Source: CAXBES01 sp963974915 (GTDB lineage: Bacteria > Bacteroidota > Bacteroidia > Flavobacteriales > Flavobacteriaceae). Taken from it: a stretch of 64,000 nucleotides of DNA. The stretch spans positions 110,056 through 174,055 of the forward strand of contig CAXBES010000007.1 in assembly GCA_963974915.1 (NCBI GenBank), given 5' to 3'. The notes under the pieces are model-generated. The model did not search any database. It saw only the letters and a list, made by a program, of their open reading frames with translations, and was not told the origin of the DNA. How positions within the stretch are numbered: position 1 is the stretch's first letter; each line of letters begins with the position of its first letter. This document shows, one piece after another, positions 44,974-53,295 of the stretch. Both the position numbers and the translations under genes were made by a program.

Positions 44974-45585
44974 ATGGATTTATTTGCTTCGGAAAACAAC
45001 TCAAATAAAATTGACCTGCAATTGCCAAATGCAGATGTTAGTTATTTTCCAAATTTCATTCCTTCAGAAATCGCTTCAGAATATTTTGAAGTCTTAAAAA
45101 CAGAAACCCCCTGGCAGCAAGATAATATTAAACTCTTCGGAAAAACCTATCAGCAACCCAGACTTACAGCTCTGTATGGGAATAATGAAAAACCATACAC
45201 TTACTCCGGGATCACCATGTTTCCGAAGCCATTCTCAAAAACATTGTTGCAAATAAAACATAAAGTAGAAGAAAAATGCAGCGCAAAATTCACTTCGGTA
45301 CTCCTCAATTTGTACAGAGATGGAAACGACAGTAACGGCTGGCATAGCGATGACGAAAAGGAGTTAGGACCTAACCCCTTTATCGCATCATTAAGTCTTG
45401 GAACAACTAGAAAGTTCCAATTAAAACATAAGCAGGATAAAGGTCTTCGATTTAATATACTTCTTGAGCACGGAAGTTTATTAATAATGAAAGGTGAAAC
45501 ACAAAAATACTGGCAGCATCAAATTCCGAAATCTAAAAAGATCGAGAAGGCTAGAATCAATTTAACTTTTCGGAAGATCAACTAA
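44974..45585 (+). CDS. alkB: alpha-ketoglutarate-dependent dioxygenase AlkB
   Basis: AlkB reverses alkylation damage (1-methyladenine, 3-methylcytosine) by oxidative demethylation. The 203-residue protein has the Fe(II) ligands H124 and D126 in NGWHSDDE, H182 (YWQHQI) as the third, and R194/R200 in KARINLTFR for 2-oxoglutarate. LNLYRDGNDS and FIASLSLGTTRKFQLKHK are family hallmarks. It starts 1 bp after the DoxX-like gene and is probably the last gene of a three-gene unit. It resembles the short ALKBH2/3-like forms. No other adaptive-response gene (ada, alkA) is nearby. Confidence 0.95.
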   Translation: MDLFASENNSNKIDLQLPNADVSYFPNFIPSEIASEYFEVLKTETPWQQDNIKLFGKTYQQPRLTALYGNNEKPYTYSGITMFPKPFSKTLLQIKHKVEEKCSAKFTSVLLNLYRDGNDSNGWHSDDEKELGPNPFIASLSLGTTRKFQLKHKQDKGLRFNILLEHGSLLIMKGETQKYWQHQIPKSKKIEKARINLTFRKIN

Positions 45586-45699
45586 ACAAAATTGTGTTTT
45601 AAAGAACGTATATTTTCAGCATGAATTAGAATTGTAGCTCCATGCTTCAACAAAAATACTTTTTTAAACGATGCTCCCCACTAACATGTAACCTGAACT

Positions 45700-45719
45700 A
45701 AACTCACAAAAGTGGGTTT
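45700..45719 (+). terminator. probable terminator after alkB
   Basis: AAACTCAC and GTGGGTTT form an 8-bp stem with one G-U pair and an AAAA loop, ending in TTTT. It lies 115 nt after the alkB stop and before the convergent nuclease gene. The stem is short, so it is weak. Confidence 0.4.
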
Positions 45720-45774
45720 TCGATAAAACATATTGAATTACAGATAATTAACGATAATTGATTAAATATTGTGG

Positions 45775-46554
45775 CTAATCGAAGATGTCATTCAAGAGAA
45801 CTGCTAACCTAATACCCCCTTTTTGAAGTTGAGAGCGCATTACGTCAACATATTTGTACATATAAACATAGCTTAATTTCTCTCCACTCTTGGTGTTTTT
45901 ATAAATGTCTTCGCAAAGATTTCTGCTTTCATACATCCAACTAAGTACATCTCCTCTCTTTATGTATTCCAATTGCGCCTTCGATAATCTTTCTGTATTC
46001 ATAGCCAATTCGCTATAAGACATATTATAACTTTCAATCATCTTGGTATCCCAAACCGAATGCAAATTTGTTCCCTCATCAAACCATCTCACTTGAAAAT
46101 CGTTTGCCCCTTTATCTTCTGCCAGACCAATATGAAGAGGCTGATGCAGGTCACCAATGAAATGAACCAACAGCTTTAAATGAAACACCTTGTTCTCCTT
46201 TGGTTCGTTTTCATTTTTTAATACGTTTATACAAGTATCAATAGCACGAATAATATCTCCTCTTTCATTTTTTGAATGATTCTCGTAACGTGCACCAAAA
46301 GGAAAATTCACATAATGCCAGGGTCCGTAACTTCGATAGCGTTCATCGCTTTTAATTTCATCTGCAAAGGTAGACACTATAGCTAATGATTGTCCGTTCA
46401 GCAACTCATCAATTTGCTTTTTAGCCTTCTTAGTCAAATATTGCTCCGCTATCTCACCCGTCGCCCTGTGCCCGGTTCTACCCCAGTCTTCTGCAGCATG
46501 TACTAACGAAATCGATAAAAATAAAACTAGAAGCGTATAATAACATCTTTTCAT
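45775..46554 (-). CDS. secreted S1/P1 nuclease
   Basis: The 259-residue secreted nuclease degrades single-stranded nucleic acids. Signal peptide cleavage after about residue 21 would expose a W24 region (EDWGRTGHR), and the N-terminal tryptophan with H29 coordinates zinc in this family. HFIGDLHQPLHIG (about 131-143) and HSVWDTKMIE (about 166-175) supply the other zinc ligands. Length is typical of bacterial S1/P1 enzymes. It probably scavenges nucleic acids in the periplasm or medium. A TATCTTTG box lies 15 nt upstream. Confidence 0.93.
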   Translation of the reverse strand: MKRCYYTLLVLFLSISLVHAAEDWGRTGHRATGEIAEQYLTKKAKKQIDELLNGQSLAIVSTFADEIKSDERYRSYGPWHYVNFPFGARYENHSKNERGDIIRAIDTCINVLKNENEPKENKVFHLKLLVHFIGDLHQPLHIGLAEDKGANDFQVRWFDEGTNLHSVWDTKMIESYNMSYSELAMNTERLSKAQLEYIKRGDVLSWMYESRNLCEDIYKNTKSGEKLSYVYMYKYVDVMRSQLQKGGIRLAVLLNDIFD

Positions 46555-46569
46555 GGCGTATTCTTTTTA

Positions 46570-46577
46570 CAAAGATA
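46570..46577 (-). promoter_or_regulatory. S1/P1 nuclease -7 box TATCTTTG
   Basis: Exact TAnnTTTG match 15 nt before the nuclease ATG. No clear -33 TTG is present. Confidence 0.5.
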
Positions 46578-46631
46578 CTATTCATTTAAAAGGAAAATAA
46601 AAAAAATAGTCCGGATTTTGAAAAAAAATAT

Positions 46632-46639
46632 TATATTTG
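46632..46639 (+). promoter_or_regulatory. SPFH operon -7 box TATATTTG
   Basis: Exact TAnnTTTG match 37 nt before the SPFH gene ATG. A TTG occurs 11 nt upstream, too close for a standard -33 element. Confidence 0.4.
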
Positions 46640-46676
46640 TTTAATATCATTTTAATATCATATTAAATCTAATGTT

Positions 46677-47537
46677 ATGTCAAACGAAAAAACGATCCTT
46701 CCGTCCAATGGCTACTTAATGCTTTTTGTTTTTTTCATACTACTGGTTGCTAGTATTGGAGGCTTAATTGCATTTAAGAACCCGTTGTTTATTGCCCTAT
46801 TTTTACTTTCATTATTACTACTTCCGGGTTTTGTACTTGTAAACCCTAATGGATCCAGAGTATTACTTCTCTTCGGAAAGTATATGGGCACCATTAAAAA
46901 AAACGGTTTGTTTTGGGTAAATCCGTTGTATGTAAAAAAGAAAATATCACTCCGCGCCAGAAACTTTGACAGTGAGCGTTTAAAAGTGAACGACAAACTT
47001 GGAAATCCAATTATAATTAGTACCATATTGGTTTGGCGCGTACGTGATACTCATAAAGCAGCATTTGATGTTGATAATTATGAAAACTTTGTTCGGATTC
47101 AAACTGATGCGGCTGTGCGTGAATTAGCCAGCAAATACCCTTATGATAACTTTGCCGATGAAGGAGTGACCGAAGATATAACCCTTCGCTCCAGTATGAC
47201 CGAGGTTAACGAGGCTCTTGAAAAAGAGTTGGAAGACAGATTGGCAATAGCAGGAATAGAAGTACTTGAGTCCCGAATTGGGTATCTCGCATACTCAAAC
47301 GAAATCGCAAGTGCAATGCTTAAAAGACAACAGGCTACAGCCATTGTTGCTGCACGTCACAAAATCGTTGAAGGAGCAGTAAGCATGGTTGAAATGGCAT
47401 TAAATGAGTTAAGTAAAAAACAGATCATTGATCTAGACGAAGATAAAAAAGCCGCTATGGTAAGTAATCTTATGGTGATCCTGTGTAGTGACAAAGACGC
47501 TGCACCCGTTGTTAATGCGGGAACTTTAAACACATAG
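46677..47537 (+). CDS. SPFH-domain (prohibitin/band 7) membrane protein
   Basis: The 286-residue protein has two N-terminal hydrophobic helices (about 12-33 and 36-55) followed by an SPFH/band 7 domain: VNPNGSRVLLLFGKYMGTIKKNGLFWVNPL, SLRARNFDSERLKVNDKLGNPI and AVRELASKYPYDNF. A helical C-terminal region (AIVAARHKIVEGAVSMVEMALNEL) could oligomerise. SPFH proteins form membrane cages or rafts and often control proteases. It heads a four-gene unit (4 bp to the next gene), a combination that recurs in Bacteroidota. The start is the only ATG before the first helix. Confidence 0.9.
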   Translation: MSNEKTILPSNGYLMLFVFFILLVASIGGLIAFKNPLFIALFLLSLLLLPGFVLVNPNGSRVLLLFGKYMGTIKKNGLFWVNPLYVKKKISLRARNFDSERLKVNDKLGNPIIISTILVWRVRDTHKAAFDVDNYENFVRIQTDAAVRELASKYPYDNFADEGVTEDITLRSSMTEVNEALEKELEDRLAIAGIEVLESRIGYLAYSNEIASAMLKRQQATAIVAARHKIVEGAVSMVEMALNELSKKQIIDLDEDKKAAMVSNLMVILCSDKDAAPVVNAGTLNT

Positions 47538-47541
47538 AGCC

Positions 47542-48039
47542 ATGAAAGTATTTGTAGAAGAGCAACGATTTGACCAATGGTGGTTCCGAATTTTACTAAT
47601 TATCACTTCTTTGATAATTTTCGGAACGATCGCAAAATCGTATGACGAAATAAAAAATAACCCTACCGATCTATGGATTTCTTTAGGGGTAGGATTATTA
47701 ACCATTATTCTTATGTTTTTTGTGGCTTTTGTATTAAAACTCGTCACGAGAATCGACGATCAAGGGATACATTATGGTTTTTGGCCGTTTCAGTTTAAAT
47801 TAAAAACCGCGAAATGGAATGAAATAGCACAATGCTATGTGAGAGAGTATAATCCCATCATGGATTATGGCGGTTGGGGCTACCGAATGATTTCGTTTAG
47901 AAAAAAGGGTGCTGCACTAAATGTAAAGGGCAATATTGGCATTCAAATTGTGTTTAATGACGGTAAGAAGTTACTTATTGGTACTCAGAAAGAACAAGAG
48001 TCTAAAAGTACACTTGAAACATATAAACATAAATTATAA
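47542..48039 (+). CDS. membrane protein with PH-like domain, 165 residues
   Basis: Two hydrophobic helices (about residues 15-31 and 46-67) are followed by a soluble domain. Its pattern (KLVTRIDDQGIHYGFWP, KTAKWNEIAQCYVREYNP, GIQIVFNDGKKLLIGTQ, STLETYKHKL) looks like a bacterial PH-like fold, comparable with DUF6141-type proteins. The gene lies 4 bp after the SPFH gene and 4 bp before the hydrolase ATG. A membrane-associated partner of the SPFH protein is a reasonable inference. No catalytic residues are visible. Confidence 0.75.
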   Translation: MKVFVEEQRFDQWWFRILLIITSLIIFGTIAKSYDEIKNNPTDLWISLGVGLLTIILMFFVAFVLKLVTRIDDQGIHYGFWPFQFKLKTAKWNEIAQCYVREYNPIMDYGGWGYRMISFRKKGAALNVKGNIGIQIVFNDGKKLLIGTQKEQESKSTLETYKHKL

Positions 48040-48043
48040 AGCT

Positions 48044-48973
48044 ATGAAAACGAGTTATATTATCATTTTTTTATTTTGCTTCGGAATTACTTTCGCACAG
48101 GAAAGAGACTTCAATGCTCAGGATATTAGTATTAGTCCGTTAATAGACGGCACACTTTTAAACCCCACTACTTCTGAAAAAATTCCGTTAGCGATAATCA
48201 TTGGAGGTTCGGGACCAATTGATAGAAACGGTAACCAAATGATGGTAAAGAATAACTCACTCCGATTTCTGGCCGAAGGTCTTTACGAAAAGGGTATTGC
48301 TACCTATCGCTATGATAAACGTATCGTAAAACAAATGAAAGATCGAAGCCTGAGTGAGAAAGATATTCGCTTCGATAGTTTTATTGAAGATGCGGTAGCC
48401 GTAATAGAGTACTTTAAAAATGGTAATGAGTTTTCCGGTATTTATATAATTGGTCATAGTCAAGGGTCGTTAGTTGGAATGGTTGCAGCTCGAGATCGTG
48501 CAGATGGGTTTGTGTCACTTGCCGGCGCCGGACAAGAAATTGACGATGTGATCGTAGATCAATTGGGGAAGCAAGCCCCCGGTTTAAAAGATAATGCCCG
48601 AGAAGCATTCGACGATCTTCGCACCAAAGGAGAAGCCGTTAATTACAGTCCGGGTTTAGCCTCAATTTTCAGAAAGGAAATTCAACCGTTTATTCGTAGC
48701 TGGATGTTGTACAACCCTAAAGAGGAGTTGGCTAAACTGAATATTCCCGTGATAATCATTAACGGTGATAAAGACTTACAGGTACAGGTGAGTGAAGCCG
48801 AGTCACTACATAGAGCGAAGCCAGGAGCCAGTTATGAGATCATAACTAATATGAACCATATCTTAAAAGAGATTCCGGGAAATGATATGGAAAACCAGAA
48901 ATCTTATAACGATCATAAAATTCCGGTTATGCCGGAACTTATCGAAACGATAAGCCAGTTTATTAAGAAATAA
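48044..48973 (+). CDS. secreted alpha/beta hydrolase
   Basis: The 309-residue protein has a signal peptide (MKTSYIIIFLFCFGITFAQ) and an alpha/beta-hydrolase fold. ISPLIDGTLLNP and PLAIIIGGSGPIDRNGNQ give the oxyanion-hole region. GHSQGS (about residues 141-146) holds the nucleophile serine, VIIINGDKDLQVQVSEA the likely acid Asp, and NMNHILKE the likely His. It resembles peptidase S9-type/acetyl-esterase-like hydrolases. I use the ATG at 48044 next to the signal peptide; the reading frame extends upstream into the preceding gene. It is co-transcribed with the SPFH and PH-like genes. The substrate is unknown. Confidence 0.87.
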   Translation: MKTSYIIIFLFCFGITFAQERDFNAQDISISPLIDGTLLNPTTSEKIPLAIIIGGSGPIDRNGNQMMVKNNSLRFLAEGLYEKGIATYRYDKRIVKQMKDRSLSEKDIRFDSFIEDAVAVIEYFKNGNEFSGIYIIGHSQGSLVGMVAARDRADGFVSLAGAGQEIDDVIVDQLGKQAPGLKDNAREAFDDLRTKGEAVNYSPGLASIFRKEIQPFIRSWMLYNPKEELAKLNIPVIIINGDKDLQVQVSEAESLHRAKPGASYEIITNMNHILKEIPGNDMENQKSYNDHKIPVMPELIETISQFIKK

Positions 48974-48974
48974 T

Positions 48975-49136
48975 ATGTCGAAAAAGAAAGCATTTGCCCT
49001 TCGGGTTAACGAAGATATGATGAAAGCCATTGAAAAATGGGCTGCAGACGAATTTCGTAGCACCAATGGCCAAATCGAGTGGATGCTTAATGAAGCTTTA
49101 AAAAAAGCTGGCAGGCATCCAAAAAAGAAAGAATAA
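48975..49136 (+). CDS. Arc-like ribbon-helix-helix protein, 53 residues
   Basis: This 54-codon gene starts 1 bp after the hydrolase stop. The product begins MSKKKAFALRVNEDMMKAIEKW and continues AADEFRSTNGQIEWMLNEAL before a basic KKAGRHPKKKE tail. The strand followed by two helices is the Arc/MetJ ribbon-helix-helix DNA-binding fold. It could autoregulate the SPFH operon. Small Arc-like genes of this kind recur at the end of this operon in Flavobacteriia and are easily missed by gene callers. Confidence 0.87.
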   Translation: MSKKKAFALRVNEDMMKAIEKWAADEFRSTNGQIEWMLNEALKKAGRHPKKKE

Positions 49137-49179
49137 AGCTTCGTTTATAATAAATATACTCTTTATTGCTCGAATAAAA

Positions 49180-50763
49180 TTAAATCTTAATTAGTTTCTT
49201 GGTGGTTTTCGTTCCTTCAGAAAAAATCTGTAAAAAATAAGCTCCCGAGGTAAATTCAGAAATATCTAATGAAACAGAATTTGTATTTAACGCATTTAAC
49301 TCTTTTAACATCTGACCTTTTAAGGAATAGACTTTTATTTCATCAATAAGTCCTTCATCTAGTGAAATCCTGACATTTTCATGAACCGGATTAGGAAATA
49401 TAACTGCCGAAGCGGCAACCGATGTATCTTCTATTCCTAAAACTTCAGATAGTTCCATAATCCAATAATCGGCACCCCCAACAGAACTTTCGGTTTTATC
49501 ACCCGATATGTCTGAAAATGAGTAACCCCCTAAAACATATCCTCCACTATTATTCTCATATATTGAATGAAGGCGATCGTCTTCACTGCCTCCAATTGTT
49601 TTATCCCATTGTATGGTCCCTGTATCCTTTATTTTTACGATCCAAAAATCATAACTTCCACGGGCATCTTCTGTTTTATCACCCGAGATATTAGAATTTG
49701 AAAATCCTCCAAGAATAAATCCACCATCGGCTGTTTTTTCTATACTATTAACAATTTCTTCTTCATTACCGCCTATGGTATTCTGCCATAACACATTGCC
49801 CGTATTATCGGTTTTTAACACCCACATATCTGTTTCGCCGATAGCATCTTCCGTTTTATCTCCAGATATATCAGAATCTGATTCCCCGCCTATAACGAAT
49901 CCGCCATCTGTAGCTTCGATTATTGAAGTGAGAACATCGGCGCCATCCCCACCAATTGTATTCTCCCACTCCAGTTGACCACTAGCATTTAACTTCACTA
50001 GCCAAAAATCTGAAACTCCCATTCTATTTTCAGACTTGTCGCCCGATGCGTTAGAATATGAAACTCCACCAAAGAGAAATCCTCCATCTATGGTTTGAAT
50101 TGCAGCCTGTAAAAATTCGTTTTCATCACCCCCTATTGTTCTATCCCATTGTACAACACCAAGATTATTCACCTTTACAACCCAGTAATCTAAACCACCC
50201 TTCGAATTCTCAGTTTTATCTCCCGAAACATTTGAACGAGAATACCCCGCAAGAAAGAACCCTCCATCATTGGTTTCTGACACAGATACTAAAAAATCAG
50301 GATCACTTCCTCCTATCGTATTCTGCCATTCAATTGCTCCGGTTGCATTTAACTTTACCAACCAATAATCTGTAAAACCAATTGAATTTTCAGTCTTATC
50401 GCCGGAAATGTTGGAATTTGAAGAACCGGCTAAAATGTATCCCCCATCATTAGTAGGTACTAAATCAATTAATTGATCGAGATTATTACCGCCAATGGTG
50501 TCGTCCCATTCAACCATTCCGGACGCGTCCATCTTTACCACCCAATAATCCTGAGCTCCCAAAGAATTTTCCGTTTTATCTCCCGAAATATTTGAAAGAG
50601 AAAGTCCACCGGCAATATGTCCACCGTCTGTCGTAGCCTTAAGAATAGTTAAGTTGTCATTGTCATTACCTCCTATAGAATTTTGCCAATCTATCTGAAA
50701 ATCTTGTGCCTTTGCAGTTGAGACAATAAGTGATATGGTCAAAATAATGTAAAAATTTCTCAT
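49180..50763 (-). CDS. T9SS type A protein with seven GDK-repeat units
   Basis: The 527-residue protein has a signal peptide (MRNFYIILTISLIVSTAKAQ), then seven tandem units of about 60-65 residues. Each unit contains SGDKTENxxGxxDYWxxK, then xxWxxTIGG and a DGGxxxGGxS turn, a propeller-like pattern. The last 85 residues are a type A T9SS sorting domain (IFPNPVHENVRISL, GAYFLQIFSEGTKTTKKLIKI). The product is secreted and surface-attached through T9SS. The ligand is unknown. Its 3' end lies 43 bp from the Arc-like gene, convergent with it. Confidence 0.88.
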   Translation of the reverse strand: MRNFYIILTISLIVSTAKAQDFQIDWQNSIGGNDNDNLTILKATTDGGHIAGGLSLSNISGDKTENSLGAQDYWVVKMDASGMVEWDDTIGGNNLDQLIDLVPTNDGGYILAGSSNSNISGDKTENSIGFTDYWLVKLNATGAIEWQNTIGGSDPDFLVSVSETNDGGFFLAGYSRSNVSGDKTENSKGGLDYWVVKVNNLGVVQWDRTIGGDENEFLQAAIQTIDGGFLFGGVSYSNASGDKSENRMGVSDFWLVKLNASGQLEWENTIGGDGADVLTSIIEATDGGFVIGGESDSDISGDKTEDAIGETDMWVLKTDNTGNVLWQNTIGGNEEEIVNSIEKTADGGFILGGFSNSNISGDKTEDARGSYDFWIVKIKDTGTIQWDKTIGGSEDDRLHSIYENNSGGYVLGGYSFSDISGDKTESSVGGADYWIMELSEVLGIEDTSVAASAVIFPNPVHENVRISLDEGLIDEIKVYSLKGQMLKELNALNTNSVSLDISEFTSGAYFLQIFSEGTKTTKKLIKI

Positions 50764-50842
50764 AAATAGTTTACTTGGTTAGATAGTATTTAGGTAATAA
50801 AATTAAAAAAAAATAATTGTATTTTGCACAAAAACCATCACT

Positions 50843-52180
50843 ATGCAGGATACCGTTTCAGAAATAATTAAAGACACTACGCCACTTTTCACGAATGATA
50901 CCATCGTTTTTGGAGTTTTAATGATCTCTCTGGGCTTTATTTTCTTTACCTCTTCCAGAGAAAAAGGGTTTTGGAGTAGTTTTTATAAAATTGTGCCTGC
51001 GCTTTTTGTTGCTTATTTTATTCCGGCTCTTCTTACCACTTTTGGTATTATTGCCCCGGACTGGACCACGGTGACAGCATCTGGCGAGGCTGTTAAAAAC
51101 AGCTCGAACCTTTATTATATGTCTAGTAGGTATTTGCTTCCTGCAGCATTAGTTCTTATGACCTTGAGTATTGACTTAAAGGCAGTATTTAATTTAGGGC
51201 CCAAGGCACTAATTATGTTCCTTACAGGGACAGCAGGAATCATTTTGGGCGGACCAATCGCTGTTTTACTTATAGGTTCCATTTCTCCCGAATCTGTAGG
51301 TGGCGAGGGCGCCGATGCCGTATGGCGCGGACTGTCAACTCTGGCCGGAAGTTGGATTGGCGGAGGTGCAAATCAAACTGCAATGCTGGAAGTTTATGGT
51401 TACAATCAGAAGCTTTACGGAGGTATGGTATTCGTTGATATCGTTGTTGCTAACATTTGGATGGCGATTATTTTAATAGGAATTGGAAAATCTGCCAAAA
51501 TCGATAAATGGTTAAAGGCAGATACTACTGCGATAGAAAGCCTAAAAGAAAAAGTTTCCACCTATTCGTTAAGTGTGACGAGAAATCCTTCTTTAACCGA
51601 TCTTATGATCTTAGGCGCAATTGCCTTTGGAACGGTTAGTTTTGCACATTTTGGCGCAGGTTATTTAAGTGCTTTCTTCGAAGATTTTGTAAATGGATTA
51701 GAGCCGGGAATTACTAGAAACATGTTCACATTTTTAAGTTCGAGTTTCTTTTGGATGATCTCCATTACAACACTAATTGGAATTCTATTATCTTATACTA
51801 AAGCAAGGAGTTATGAAGGTGCCGGCGCAAGCAAACTTGGTAGTGTTTTCATCTATATTCTTGTTGCAAGTATAGGAATGAAAATGGATCTTACTCTAAT
51901 TTTTGAAAACAAGATGTTGATCGTTATCGGACTAGTTTGGATGTTGATCCACGCAGGATTATTGATTCTGGTAGCAAAACTTATTAAAGCCCCCTATTTC
52001 TTTTTGGCGGTTGGTAGTCAGGCGAATGTTGGTGGGGCAGCTTCGGCTCCCATCGTTGCTTCTGCTTTTCATCCGTCTTTGGCTACAGTAGGAGTGTTGT
52101 TAGCGGTATTTGGATACGCCATTGGTACTTTGGGCGCTGTTGCCTGTACGGTTTTGATGCAATTAGCTGCCGTTAGTTAA
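50843..52180 (+). CDS. DUF819 family membrane protein
   Basis: The 445-residue protein has about 11-12 hydrophobic segments (for example 21-36, 47-65, 100-113, 121-145). Glycine-rich loops read GPIAVLLIGSISPESVGGEGADAVWRGLSTL and GSQANVGGAASAPIVASAF. This is the DUF819 family of predicted transporters, related in layout to sodium:bile-acid or glutamate-type carriers. No experimental function is established. A partial -7 element (TATTTTG) lies about 20 nt upstream. It is monocistronic. Confidence 0.9.
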   Translation: MQDTVSEIIKDTTPLFTNDTIVFGVLMISLGFIFFTSSREKGFWSSFYKIVPALFVAYFIPALLTTFGIIAPDWTTVTASGEAVKNSSNLYYMSSRYLLPAALVLMTLSIDLKAVFNLGPKALIMFLTGTAGIILGGPIAVLLIGSISPESVGGEGADAVWRGLSTLAGSWIGGGANQTAMLEVYGYNQKLYGGMVFVDIVVANIWMAIILIGIGKSAKIDKWLKADTTAIESLKEKVSTYSLSVTRNPSLTDLMILGAIAFGTVSFAHFGAGYLSAFFEDFVNGLEPGITRNMFTFLSSSFFWMISITTLIGILLSYTKARSYEGAGASKLGSVFIYILVASIGMKMDLTLIFENKMLIVIGLVWMLIHAGLLILVAKLIKAPYFFLAVGSQANVGGAASAPIVASAFHPSLATVGVLLAVFGYAIGTLGAVACTVLMQLAAVS

Positions 52181-52281
52181 TTTCCAGTTGTAAGATTTGT
52201 GCCCAAAATAATTTATCACGTATTCTTTCGGAAGTATTCTTAAAAAATAGCATCTTTGCCATCCCGTAAAAAGCTAAAATA

Positions 52282-52989
52282 ATGAAGTATTTACTTGCCA
52301 TAATCGCTGTATTTTTAACTGTTCTTAGTTGTTCTAAAAACCCCAACGAAATGCACCTCACCGGCGAAGTGAAGGGTTTAAAAAAGGGAACGCTTTTGCT
52401 TCAGAAGATTGAAGATTCGGTACTGGTATCGGTAGATTCTGTGGTTATAAACGGAGCTTCAAACTTTAGTTTTTCCGAAGAAATTGATAGTCCGCAACTG
52501 TATTACCTTTATGTTCGACTTAAGGACGGTTCTTTACTGGATGATCGTGTTGCGTTTTTTGCAGAACCGGGAGAGGTTAATATTACTACATCGCTAGACA
52601 ATTTCAATTTAGACGCTATTATTACAGGCTCCAGAAATGAAAACATTTTAATGGAGTTCGACAAATTGAACAAGCGTTACAGTGATAAGAATCTGGAATT
52701 AATTGAAAAAGGATTTAGAGCGAAGCAGGACGGGAATGATTCGTTGATTCTCGCCTCCAAAAAGCAACAGGAAAACACAATTGCGAGTAAATATTTGATG
52801 ACCGTTAATTTCGCCTTAAACCACAAGGATGCTGAGGCGGCACCATTCTTAATGTTGACGGAGGTTTATGATGCGAATATTAAGTATCTTGACACGGTTT
52901 ACAACTCATTAACCCCAAAAGTAAAAGACTCCAAGTATGGTAAAATACTGGAGTCTTATATAAAAAATCGTAAGGAAGAAGGAATCTAA
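52282..52989 (+). CDS. DUF4369 lipoprotein lacking a thioredoxin domain
   Basis: This 235-residue protein has a lipoprotein signal ending LSCSK (C17), then a DUF4369 domain (about 25-130; MHLTGEVKGLKKGTLLLQKIEDSVLVSVDSVVINGASNFSF, YYLYVRLKDGSLLDDR, FFAEPGEVNITT) and a helical tail. In most DUF4369 proteins of Bacteroidota this domain is followed by a TlpA-like thioredoxin domain with CxxC; here the protein simply stops. It is a short form, probably a periplasmic binding or sensor protein. Its final 25 codons contain a hairpin that fits a terminator for the opposing operon. It ends directly beside the convergent 88-residue gene, with no spacer. Confidence 0.82.
   Translation: MKYLLAIIAVFLTVLSCSKNPNEMHLTGEVKGLKKGTLLLQKIEDSVLVSVDSVVINGASNFSFSEEIDSPQLYYLYVRLKDGSLLDDRVAFFAEPGEVNITTSLDNFNLDAIITGSRNENILMEFDKLNKRYSDKNLELIEKGFRAKQDGNDSLILASKKQQENTIASKYLMTVNFALNHKDAEAAPFLMLTEVYDANIKYLDTVYNSLTPKVKDSKYGKILESYIKNRKEEGI
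52925..52957 (-). terminator. terminator embedded in the opposing DUF4369 coding sequence
   Basis: On the minus strand AAGACTCC-AGTAT pairs with ATACT-T-GGAGTCTT (13 bp, one bulge, 6-nt loop) and is followed by TTTTAC. It lies 33 nt past the stop of the 88-residue gene, inside the DUF4369 gene. There is no intergenic space, so this is the best terminator for the idi-manA operon. Confidence 0.65.
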
Positions 52990-53256
52990 TTAAAGAGCGT
53001 TAATAGAATCAATTAACTTTCTTCCTCTGGTTTCCAACTCGGCATTGATAGATTTGAAGTGTTGTTTTTTGTTTTCAACATTCTTCTCGTTTACTTTTTC
53101 AATAAGCTCATCGAACGTTACGATCGCTTCATCAATAACCGCTTCAGCTTTTTTGTTGTCCTTTTCAGGGTTTGTTAGTTCCCAAATATAAACTGCCTCA
53201 ATGATATCACCCAAAACATAATTTATATCTCTCTTTAAGTCGCGTACACTTGCCAT
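52990..53256 (-). CDS. conserved hypothetical helical protein, 88 residues
   Basis: An 88-residue soluble, all-helical, acidic protein (MASVRDLKRDINYVLGDIIEAVYIWE, NKKAEAVIDEAIVTFDELIEKVNEKN). I recognise it only as a small flavobacterial protein of unknown function. It has a TATTTTTG box 16 nt upstream, so it can be expressed independently of manA, 39 bp before it. Its stop codon abuts that of the convergent DUF4369 gene. Confidence 0.75.
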   Translation of the reverse strand: MASVRDLKRDINYVLGDIIEAVYIWELTNPEKDNKKAEAVIDEAIVTFDELIEKVNEKNVENKKQHFKSINAELETRGRKLIDSINAL

Positions 53257-53272
53257 AATATTAAATTTTTGG

Positions 53273-53280
53273 CAAAAATA
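53273..53280 (-). promoter_or_regulatory. -7 box TATTTTTG of the 88-residue gene
   Basis: Exact TAnnTTTG match 16 nt before the ATG, inside the 39-bp gap after manA. Confidence 0.5.
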
Positions 53281-53295
53281 CTACTTTAGAGCAGA

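Noticed and set aside
49180..50763. Tandem DNA repeat or phage tail fibre
   Set aside because: The seven protein units are diverged at DNA level, and the protein carries a T9SS tail. No phage genes are nearby.
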